DNA from: Gemmatimonadota bacterium
Lineage (GTDB): Bacteria > Gemmatimonadota > Gemmatimonadetes > Gemmatimonadales > GWC2-71-9
Assembly: GCA_003220985.1 (NCBI GenBank)
Contig: QHTY01000205.1
Coordinates: 8,495-20,053 of the forward strand
Direction: 5' to 3'
Length of the DNA: 11,559 bases
Below the pieces are notes generated by a model. It was not told the DNA's origin. It was given only the letters and a program-made list of their open reading frames with translations, and did no database searches. Positions 4,429 to 10,421 of the stretch are shown here, one piece after another; the first letter of the stretch is position 1; each line of letters starts with the position of its first letter. Position numbers and translations under genes: made by a program.

Positions 4429-7008
4429 ATGCCTCCCCGTCGGAAGACCCGGCCCCCCCCGGAAAAGGGCAACGGTGATTCGCTCAGTAGGTATCGGGCA
4501 AAGCGCGCGTTCGATCAGACGCCCGAGCCCGGCGGGCTAGTCCCCAAGCCGGCGCCCAAACCGGGCGGTTTGCTGATTGTGCACATGCATGACGCGACAC
4601 GCCTGCATTGGGACCTGCGCCTCGAGATGGACGGCGTCCTCAGGTCCTGGGCCGTTCCAAAAGGGCCATCCGCCAATCCCGCCGACAAACGCCTGGCGGT
4701 CAAAGTCGAAGATCACCCGCTCGAGTACGGCGACTTCGAGGGAGTCATCCCGGAGGGCAACTACGGCGCCGGCACCGTGATCGTATGGGACCGCGGCGTG
4801 TGGGAGCCGCTCGAGGACCCGCACGAGGGACTCGAAACGGGGAAACTGCTTTTCAACCTGAAGGGCTACAAGCTGCGCGGCCGTTGGACGCTGATCAAGC
4901 TCAAGAAGACTGAGAAGGAATGGCTGCTCATTAAGGAACGGGACGAGTACGTCTCCACGGAGCCGTATACCAACGAGTCCGTGCTGTCCGGCCTCACGAA
5001 CGACGAGCTGCGCAACGCGAAGCAGCGCGCCGAACCGATCAAGCAAGAGCTGGAGAAGCTCGGGGCGCCGAAGCGGGCGCTGCGGGTGGAGGAGACCGAG
5101 CTGATGCTGGCGGAGACGCGGGAGCAGCCCTTTACAAAGGAGGGCTGGCTCTTCGAGGTGAAGCTCGACGGCTATCGCATGCGCGCGGCCCGTGAAGATG
5201 GCGAGCCGATCCTGTACTCGCGCAAGGGGCTCGACTTCACGGAGTCGTTTCCGGAGATCGCGCGCGCTGTAAAGGCCCTGCCGTTCGAAGGCGTGATCCT
5301 GGACGGCGAGCTGGTCGTGCTCAACGAGTCAGGTCGTCCGAGCTTCAACAACCTGCAAGCGCGGGCTAAGCTCGGCGCGCGCGAGGCAAGGCGCGCTGCG
5401 ATCGAGTCGCCGGCGACACTCTACGTGTTCGATCTGCTGGCCTTTGAGGGATACGATCTTCGCAAGCTGCCGCTCATCAAGCGCAAAGAGATTGTCCAGA
5501 AGGTGTTGCCGCGGACGGGACCGCTGCGCTACTCCGAGCACTTCGAGAAGAATGGCGAAGCGCTGTACGAGCAGGTCGTGAAGCTTGGACTCGAAGGGAT
5601 CATGGCCAAGAAGGCCGACAGCCCCTACCGCAGCGGCCGCTCGAGCGACTGGCTGAAGATTCGCGCCGATCGCATCGATGATTTCGTCGTCGTCGGCTTC
5701 ACCAAGCCGAAAGGCGCGCGCGGCGGCTTCGGTTCATTGCACGTCGGCGCATACAAAGACGGCAAGCTCATTTATTGCGGCCGGGCCGGTTCGGGATTTA
5801 CGGGCGACCAACTCGACGAGATCAGCGCCCAGCTGCAGGCGCTCGTGCGCGACACGCCTCCCTGTGAGCCACCGGAGCATGGTGCGCTGCCCAAAGGCAC
5901 CGATCACATCTGGGTCGAGCCGAAGCTGGTGTGCGATGTGCGGTATAAGGAGATGACGAAAGACGGCCTGCTGAGACAATCGGTGTTTGTCAGGTTCCGT
6001 GATGATAAGAAGCCGGAGGACGTTGTGATGCCAGGATCCGGGAGTCGGGAGCCCGGAGACGGGGATTCAGAGCCGAAGGCGTCGCCCCGACTCCAGGCTC
6101 CTGGCTCCCAGATCCGCGAAGTCAAGTTCTCGAACCTGGACAAGGTCTTTTGGCCGGAGGAAGGCTATACAAAGGGAAACTTGATCGAGTACTACCGCTC
6201 GATGTCGGCGTGGCTGTTGCCGTATCTCAAAGACCGCCCCGTGGTGCTGACGCGCTTTCCCGACGGCATCAACGGGAAATCCTTCTATCAGAAGGATGCG
6301 CCAGGTTTCGTGCCCGACTGGATCCAGACGATCCCGATCTGGAGCGAGGACACGCAGCGCGACATCCAGTACTTCGTCGCGAACGACGTCGAGACACTCG
6401 TCTATCTCGTCAACCTCGGCACGATCCCGCTGCACATCTGGATGAGCCGCATCGACGATCTCACAAAGCCCGACTGGTGCCTCATCGATCTCGATCCCAA
6501 AGACGCGCCGTTCGAGGACGTCATCACGCTCGCGAAAACGATGCGGAAGGTGTGCGAAGAAGTCGAAATGCCGGCGTTCGTAAAGACAACGGGCAAGTCG
6601 GGGCTGCACATCATGCTGCCGCTCGGCCGCCACATGACGTACGACCAGTGCCTCAAGTTCGCGATGCTGTTTGCGCGGCTCGTGACCGATCGGCATCCCG
6701 ACATTGCGACCACGCAGCGCACGATCAGCAAGCGCGAGGGCAAGGTCTACGTCGACGCCTTTCAGAATCGCGCCGGCCAGCTGATGGTCGCGCCCTACAG
6801 CGTGCGGCCGACGCCCGGCGCCCCGGTGTCTATGCCGATCGAGTGGGATGAGGTCAACGCCAAACTGCGCAACGGCAACTTCACGATCGCCAATGCGCGC
6901 AAGCGCATGGAGAAGCTCGGCCACGATCCGGTGGTCAAAGTGCTCGAGCTGAAGCCTAAACTGATGGGCGTTCTCGAACGCCTCAACAACCTGATTGGCG
7001 AAGACTGA
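4429..7008 (+). CDS. ligD: Multifunctional ATP-dependent DNA ligase D (PE-LIG-POL)
   Basis: LigD trims, extends and seals DNA ends held by Ku. The 859 residues carry all three modules in the order known from Pseudomonas. The phosphoesterase (about 25-175) has HMHDATRLHWDLRLE with His54, His60, Asp62 and His96 at the spacing of the known active site. The ligase (about 225-530) has the nucleotidyl-acceptor motif EVKLDGYR (Lys245), then ILDGELVVL and EGIMAKKADSPY, and an OB fold. The archaeo-eukaryotic primase-type polymerase (about 563-850) has the metal-binding LIDLDP (Asp687, Asp689), TTGKSGLHI (His727) and VYVDAFQN. Residues about 536-563, between ligase and polymerase, are encoded by a palindromic repeat in frame. 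ATG at 4429 has no Shine-Dalgarno and lies 8 nt from the -10 shared with ku. The end overlaps the next gene by 14 bp. Confidence 0.98.
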   Translation: MPPRRKTRPPPEKGNGDSLSRYRAKRAFDQTPEPGGLVPKPAPKPGGLLIVHMHDATRLHWDLRLEMDGVLRSWAVPKGPSANPADKRLAVKVEDHPLEYGDFEGVIPEGNYGAGTVIVWDRGVWEPLEDPHEGLETGKLLFNLKGYKLRGRWTLIKLKKTEKEWLLIKERDEYVSTEPYTNESVLSGLTNDELRNAKQRAEPIKQELEKLGAPKRALRVEETELMLAETREQPFTKEGWLFEVKLDGYRMRAAREDGEPILYSRKGLDFTESFPEIARAVKALPFEGVILDGELVVLNESGRPSFNNLQARAKLGAREARRAAIESPATLYVFDLLAFEGYDLRKLPLIKRKEIVQKVLPRTGPLRYSEHFEKNGEALYEQVVKLGLEGIMAKKADSPYRSGRSSDWLKIRADRIDDFVVVGFTKPKGARGGFGSLHVGAYKDGKLIYCGRAGSGFTGDQLDEISAQLQALVRDTPPCEPPEHGALPKGTDHIWVEPKLVCDVRYKEMTKDGLLRQSVFVRFRDDKKPEDVVMPGSGSREPGDGDSEPKASPRLQAPGSQIREVKFSNLDKVFWPEEGYTKGNLIEYYRSMSAWLLPYLKDRPVVLTRFPDGINGKSFYQKDAPGFVPDWIQTIPIWSEDTQRDIQYFVANDVETLVYLVNLGTIPLHIWMSRIDDLTKPDWCLIDLDPKDAPFEDVITLAKTMRKVCEEVEMPAFVKTTGKSGLHIMLPLGRHMTYDQCLKFAMLFARLVTDRHPDIATTQRTISKREGKVYVDAFQNRAGQLMVAPYSVRPTPGAPVSMPIEWDEVNAKLRNGNFTIANARKRMEKLGHDPVVKVLELKPKLMGVLERLNNLIGED
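6034..6115. repeat. Palindromic element B, in frame inside ligD
   Basis: The arms 6034-6064 and 6085-6115 (31 nt each) are inverted copies agreeing at 26 of 31 positions, separated by 20 bp. They start GGATCCGGGAGTCGGG and are made of 7-bp GGGAGYC-like units. The right arm, read on the minus strand, matches the left arm of element A (1244-1267) at about 21 of 24 positions. The element is translated as a Gly/Ser/Pro/Asp/Glu-rich, probably unstructured linker between the ligase and polymerase domains, and it leaves the reading frame open. It resembles in concept the Rickettsia palindromic elements that insert in frame into genes; whether it ever moved is unknown. Confidence 0.8.
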
Positions 7009-7615
7009 CTCGCGGTACGTCTACGTGTTCGCGCACGGCGCGGGCGCGGGGATGAATCATCCGTTCATGCAGCGGGCGGCCGAAGCGCTGGAGGCCCGCG
7101 GCATCGCGCCGCACCGGTTCGACTTTCCGTACATGCAGGCGAAGAAGAGTCGTCCCGATCCTCCGGCGCTGGCGGAAGAAGCCGTGCGCCAGGCCGTCGC
7201 CGAGGCGGCGCGCCAGCATCCGGGGTTGCCGATCTTGGCGGGCGGGAAATCATTCGGCGGACGTATGACGTCGCAGGCCCAAGCGTCGCAACCGATGCCG
7301 GGCGTACGGGGGCTCGTCTTTTTTGGCTTTCCCCTGCATCCCCCCGGCCGGCCGGGAACGAGCCGGGCCGAGCATTTGACGGCCGTTGATGTGCCGATGC
7401 TATTCCTGCAGGGGACGCGGGATGAGTTCGGGCAACTCGACCTGCTGCAGCAGGTCGTCCGAGGCCTGGGAGATCGCGCGACGTTGCATCTCGTTGAAGA
7501 CGGCGATCATTCGTTCAAGGTGCCAAAGCGCACGGGCAAGAGCGAAGCAGACGTGATGAACGAACTGGCGGATACCTTCGTGCAATGGGCGGACAAATGG
7601 CGAACTACTGGCTAG
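6995..7615 (+). CDS. Alpha/beta hydrolase (KANL3/Tex30-like, dienelactone-hydrolase type)
   Basis: The 206 residues form a compact alpha/beta hydrolase of the small KANL3/Tex30 type. Visible elements are the oxyanion strand VYVFAHGAGAGMNHPFM (about 9-25), RFDFPYM (about 41-47), the nucleophile elbow GGKSFGGRM (Ser86), FFGFPLHPPGRPG (about 109-121), the acid loop LQGTRDEF (Asp143) and the catalytic histidine in GDHSFKV (His172), so the triad is complete. The substrate is unknown. The start is TTG at 6995, 14 bp inside ligD; no Shine-Dalgarno is seen, so translation is probably coupled to ligD. The end overlaps the EVE gene, giving a ligD-hydrolase-EVE operon. I infer no repair function from position alone. 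Confidence 0.88.
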   Translation: MAKTDSRYVYVFAHGAGAGMNHPFMQRAAEALEARGIAPHRFDFPYMQAKKSRPDPPALAEEAVRQAVAEAARQHPGLPILAGGKSFGGRMTSQAQASQPMPGVRGLVFFGFPLHPPGRPGTSRAEHLTAVDVPMLFLQGTRDEFGQLDLLQQVVRGLGDRATLHLVEDGDHSFKVPKRTGKSEADVMNELADTFVQWADKWRTTG

Positions 7616-8013
7616 TCAAAACCGAACCGAGCACCTACAGCTATGACGATCTCGAGCGCGAACAGACGGCAGTGTGGGACGGGGTGAAAAATCCGGTGGC
7701 GCTCCGCAACCTCCGATCCATGCACCCGGGCGATCAGGTGCTGGTCTACCACACCGGCGACGAGAAAGCCGTTGTGGGATGGGCGACCGTGGTCTCTGCT
7801 CCGTACCCGGATCCCAAACAGAAAAACGCGAACCTGGTCGTGATCGACCTGAGAGCACATCGCCGCTTGCCCCAGGCGGTGACGCTCGCCCAGATCAAAT
7901 CCGATAAGACGTTTGCGGATCTGCCGATCGTACGACAGGGGCGCCTGTCAGTGAGTCCCGTGACGGCGCCCCAGTGGAAACGCGTGCTGCACTTGAGTGG
8001 TGCGGAAGGCTAG
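7597..8013 (+). CDS. EVE domain-containing protein
   Basis: The 138 residues are a single EVE domain, a PUA-like fold whose eukaryotic relative (thymocyte nuclear protein 1) and bacterial fusions bind modified bases in DNA or RNA. The family pattern is clear: YWLVKTEPSTYSYDDL at the N-terminus, VWDGVKNPVALRNLRSMHPGD (about 26-46, with the aromatic and the GVKN motif), VLVYHTGDEKAVVGWA (about 48-63), and then the typical AQIKSD, DLPIVRQGRLSVSPV (about 107-121) and PQWKRVLHL. ATG at 7597 fits the family start (M-A-x-Y-W-L-V-K); an ATG four codons upstream is possible but less typical. GGGCGGA just before it may serve as the Shine-Dalgarno. It overlaps the hydrolase by 19 bp and ends in CTAG, shared with the stop of the opposing small gene. 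Confidence 0.93.
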   Translation: MANYWLVKTEPSTYSYDDLEREQTAVWDGVKNPVALRNLRSMHPGDQVLVYHTGDEKAVVGWATVVSAPYPDPKQKNANLVVIDLRAHRRLPQAVTLAQIKSDKTFADLPIVRQGRLSVSPVTAPQWKRVLHLSGAEG

Positions 8014-8278
8014 GGCCTCGCTCGTCTGCTGACCTTGCGGGCACGCCGCTCCGCGCGCACCGACGCGGTGCCAGCGGCCACGCCGGCCACGACGGCGGCG
8101 CGTCCCCGGTGCGCAGCAGCGCCGCCTTGAGGCGCCTGCGACGCTGCTCGGTCTCGACCCGTTTCCGCGCTTCCTTCAGCAGCCGGTCGGCTTCGCGTGC
8201 AGCGCTGTCCGCCCATTTCCGGGCGGTCTTGGCTGCCTTGATGGCGGCTTGCTTGAAGCGTTCTGCGCGTGAAGCCAT
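8010..8278 (-). pseudogene. Small basic alpha-helical protein, apparent -1 frameshift
   Basis: From ATG 8278 the frame encodes MASRAERFKQAAIKAAKTAR and continues as a Lys/Arg/Glu/Ala-rich helix to KAALLRTG (about residue 58). It then turns into Pro/Trp/Ser-rich sequence typical of a wrong frame. Adding one base at the G-run (plus-strand CCCC, 8104-8107) joins it to GRAAVVAGVAAGTAS, then VRAERRARKVSRRARP and a TAG at 8010-8012, giving a coherent 89-residue protein. That stop overlaps the EVE stop by 4 bp, the same layout as two other convergent pairs here, which supports the restored frame. The start has GGAGGG 8 nt upstream. An Ala/Val-rich segment between two basic regions could be an amphipathic or membrane-touching helix; a nucleic-acid-binding role is also possible. 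Whether the indel is real, programmed or a sequencing error cannot be told. Product not recognised. Confidence 0.6.
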
Positions 8279-8317
8279 GGCTTCATCCCTCCGTAAGGGT
8301 CGCCTAGTGCTACGCCG

Positions 8318-8728
8318 TCAGGCGCCGAGAGTTTCGGCGGCTTTCGCCACGTCCTTGGGCTTCACCCACAGCAGCCCGCCATAGCGCCCCATCCCGGTAC
8401 GGACCGCGCTCACGGCAATCACATTGATGCCGGCGGCGCCGAGCCGTGACAGCGTGGACGCCATGGCGCCAACGCGGTCGTCACCTTCGATCAGGAACAC
8501 CGTCTTGGGCTTCGAGATCTTGAGCTTGGCGTTCTTCGCGGCCGCGAGAAACGCCACCGCGTCCGCGGGCACGACGTCGATCTGCGATTTGCGCGCGCTC
8601 GGAAACGCGTGCACCGCGAGCAGACTCACGCCGGCGTCGCGCAACGCGCCGAAGATGCGCGCGCCCGCACCAGGTTTGTCCGGCGCCGTGACGTAGTAGT
8701 AGTCGGCTCTGCGGATGGTGTCAGGCAT
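8318..8728 (-). CDS. Two-ACT-domain protein
   Basis: The 136 residues look like two ACT (small-ligand-binding regulatory) domains in tandem. The first has YYYVTAPDKPGAGARIFGAL with DAGVSLLAVHAFP (about 9-44). The second has KTVFLIEGDDRVGAMASTLSRL with GAAGINVIAVSAV (about 74-109), ending GGLLWVKPKDVAKAAETLGA. The D-x-P-G/D-D-R-V-G turn followed by a helix is the usual amino-acid-binding site of ACT dimers. No catalytic domain is attached, so it is a free-standing ligand-binding protein or regulator; the ligand is unknown. I start it at ATG 8728, preceded by GAGGGGGAGCG (Shine-Dalgarno). A longer open frame reaching 9031 is antisense to the next gene and is not credible. It is divergent from the membrane peptidase-like gene. 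Confidence 0.85.
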   Translation of the reverse strand: MPDTIRRADYYYVTAPDKPGAGARIFGALRDAGVSLLAVHAFPSARKSQIDVVPADAVAFLAAAKNAKLKISKPKTVFLIEGDDRVGAMASTLSRLGAAGINVIAVSAVRTGMGRYGGLLWVKPKDVAKAAETLGA

Positions 8729-8795
8729 CGCTCCCCCTCGAGGAGGTCCTCTAGAAGCCTCGCCTGAATGTCGGAGAATCGCAACGTGCGCGCGA

Positions 8796-8805
8796 AGCGT
8801 AAGTT
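8796..8805. promoter_or_regulatory. Possible overlapping divergent -10 boxes (ACT protein / membrane protein)
   Basis: On the plus strand TAAGTT (8800-8805) lies 7 nt before the ATG at 8813, fitting a leaderless start. On the minus strand TACGCT (8801-8796) shares the same TA and would give the ACT gene a leader of about 60 nt. The plus-strand box is the more convincing of the two; no clear -35 is seen for either. Confidence 0.4.
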
Positions 8806-8812
8806 TTGTCGT

Positions 8813-9568
8813 ATGGACAGCGTCGCGGTCCGGCTCGAACGACTCAAGCGCGAGGTGCAAAAGGACTGGCGGCGGAAATGGCGCCAGAAGCTGCGGAAGG
8901 CGGCGCCCGCCAACGCCGCCGAATGGCGCGCCCTGGGGGCCCAAGTGCTCAGCGCCATTGGCCAGGTCGCGCTGATCATTGCACTCCCGTTCGCGGTGCT
9001 CGTGCGAGGCTCGGTGTTCATCTACGAACACGGGACGCGGTCGGTCTGGCTGGCGGTGCTGACCGCCGCGGTGCTCACGGCTGGAGTGGTGACGGCGTAT
9101 GCGGTGTGGATCGCCCGCAAGTTCACGAAGCGCGGAGGCCGGGGCGGGCGCGCCCTGGTGATGCCGCTGGCGAAATGGGTGGCGCTGCCGCTGGTGGTGT
9201 TCTACTGCAGTTATTCCTTACTCTACCTGGCGAACGTCAATGCCAAAGCCGGGCCGGTGCGTGCGTACTACCGGTCCGTGCATCCGTTGCTGCGGCTGGC
9301 GCTCTCCACACTGATCCTGGTGGACCGCGACATGCTCATCACCGACACCGGCCGCGTGCCTGAGGACTACGGCCGCATGGGACTGCCGGCCAATAGTCGC
9401 ACACGCCACTACAAACAGGCGGACGGCTGGATTCATGCGGTCGACTTGCGCACAACCGGCCGCGGCTTCATCAAGAATCGCGGTGTGCAGGTCTACTTCT
9501 GGCTGATGGGGTTCGATACGCGGCGGCACGTCGGGACTGCGGACCACTTGCACGTCGAGTTGAACTAG
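8813..9568 (+). CDS. Three-TM membrane protein with M15-like metallopeptidase domain
   Basis: From ATG 8813 the protein has 251 residues. A very basic N-terminus (1-30, many Arg/Lys) precedes three hydrophobic segments at about 43-69, 77-101 and 115-141, with a Lys/Arg-rich loop at 101-113. The remaining 110 residues contain RVPEDYGRMG, TRHYKQADGWIHAVDLRT, VQVYFWLMGFDTRRHVG and a final DHLHVEL. The pattern H199, H208/D211, H245-x-H247 recalls the zinc site of M15 D-Ala-D-Ala peptidases (HxxGxAxD, then HxH), so cell-wall cleavage is plausible, with weak identity; a DUF5715-like assignment is possible. With three TM helices the domain would sit opposite the basic N-terminus, i.e. in the periplasm. 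I prefer ATG 8813 over one 15 codons upstream because TAAGTT lies 7 nt before it. The stop shares CTAG with the next gene. Confidence 0.75.
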   Translation: MDSVAVRLERLKREVQKDWRRKWRQKLRKAAPANAAEWRALGAQVLSAIGQVALIIALPFAVLVRGSVFIYEHGTRSVWLAVLTAAVLTAGVVTAYAVWIARKFTKRGGRGGRALVMPLAKWVALPLVVFYCSYSLLYLANVNAKAGPVRAYYRSVHPLLRLALSTLILVDRDMLITDTGRVPEDYGRMGLPANSRTRHYKQADGWIHAVDLRTTGRGFIKNRGVQVYFWLMGFDTRRHVGTADHLHVELN

Positions 9569-10380
9569 GCGAACAGCTTCTGCAGCTCGGCAAACGGGAT
9601 CCCGTAAGCCTCGAGCGTCCCGTAGGTCCCCTTCTCCCTCCACTCCCGCGCCATGCGGCGGACCAAGCCGAGTGTCGCGCGCATCGGAGCCGAGCCGAAC
9701 GTCACGCGCCGGACGCCGAGCGCGGCCAGCTCCTTGAGTGTCGGCGCGTTGGGTGTGCCGAGGATGTTGACCGGGGCCCTGATCTGCTGGACGAGCTGTT
9801 CGATCGTGTCGCGATCGCCGACGAACGGCACGAACACCGAATCGGCACCCGCCTCGCGAAACGCGTTTCCGCGCCGCACCGCTTCCTCCAGCCGTTTCTC
9901 CCGCGGGATGTCCGGTGCTTCGAAGGCGTCGGTGCGCGCGTTGAGGACGAGGCGAACCCCCGTGGCGTCGGCGGCCTTCCGCGCCGCCCGCACCCGTTCC
10001 ACCGCCAGCGTGAAATCGATCAGGTGCTTCTCCTCGATCCGGTCTTCGAGATTCATGCCCACGACGCCGGCGTCGATCGCCCGGCGCACCGTCTCGGCGA
10101 CCGCGACGGGCTCGCGGCCGTAGCCGGCCTCCAGATCGGCGGTGATCGGAACCGCAATGCGGCGTGTGATCCGCGAGACCGCCGCGAGCATCTCATCCCG
10201 GCTGATGCGCTCGCCGTCGGGATACCCGAGGCTGAACGCGATCCCGGCGCTGGTGGTCGCGAGGGCGGGGAAGCCGGCTTCCACGAAGATCCGCGCACTA
10301 CCGGCGTCCCAGGCGTTCGGCAGGACGAGCATCGGCCCTTCGATGTGAAGTCGGCGGAGCGTCTCGGCCGTTTCGCTCAT
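9565..10380 (-). CDS. PEP mutase / isocitrate lyase family protein
   Basis: The 271 residues form a TIM barrel of the isocitrate lyase/PEP mutase superfamily, which makes or breaks C-C or P-C bonds next to an oxyanion. Signatures are LVLPNAWDAGSARIF (about 18-32), TTSAGIAFSLGYPDG (about 42-56), the Mg-binding ITADLEAGYG (about 79-88), GVVGMNLEDR (about 105-114), LVLNARTDAF (about 144-153), then ADSVFVPFV and NILGTPNAPTLKELAALGVRRVTFG. The KKCGH-type cysteine loop of true isocitrate and methylisocitrate lyases is absent, so it is not one of those. Similar proteins are annotated as oxaloacetate decarboxylase or phosphonomutase-like; the substrate is unknown. The start ATG 10380 is fixed by a promoter 8 nt upstream; a longer frame to 10779 is antisense to the next gene. 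It overlaps the preceding convergent gene by 4 bp. Confidence 0.88.
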   Translation of the reverse strand: MSETAETLRRLHIEGPMLVLPNAWDAGSARIFVEAGFPALATTSAGIAFSLGYPDGERISRDEMLAAVSRITRRIAVPITADLEAGYGREPVAVAETVRRAIDAGVVGMNLEDRIEEKHLIDFTLAVERVRAARKAADATGVRLVLNARTDAFEAPDIPREKRLEEAVRRGNAFREAGADSVFVPFVGDRDTIEQLVQQIRAPVNILGTPNAPTLKELAALGVRRVTFGSAPMRATLGLVRRMAREWREKGTYGTLEAYGIPFAELQKLFA

Positions 10381-10388
10381 GGGCGGGT

Positions 10389-10416
10389 ATCTTACCCCGT
10401 CCCTCCTCGGAGTCAA
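10389..10416 (-). promoter_or_regulatory. Sigma-70-type promoter for a leaderless PEP-mutase-family transcript
   Basis: On the minus strand TTGACT (10416-10411), a 16-nt spacer and TAAGAT (10394-10389) are followed by 8 nt and the ATG at 10380. This is the clearest -35/-10 pair in the window. There is no Shine-Dalgarno between the -10 and the start, so the mRNA is probably leaderless. The plus strand also reads TATCTT at 10388-10393, which could serve the divergent serine hydrolase, but without a visible -35. Confidence 0.65.
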
Positions 10417-10421
10417 AGCTC

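Noticed and set aside
6067..6924. 285-codon open frame on the minus strand inside ligD
   Set aside because: It is antisense to conserved LigD domains, rich in Arg/His/Asp as expected of a shadow frame in GC-rich DNA, and has no recognisable motif.
7585..7596. Upstream ATG for the EVE protein
   Set aside because: The family normally begins M-x-x-Y-W-L-V-K, matching ATG 7597; four extra residues add nothing recognisable.
8729..9031. N-terminal extension of the ACT protein
   Set aside because: It would be antisense to the membrane protein gene, while ATG 8728 has a good Shine-Dalgarno and begins just before the first ACT strand.
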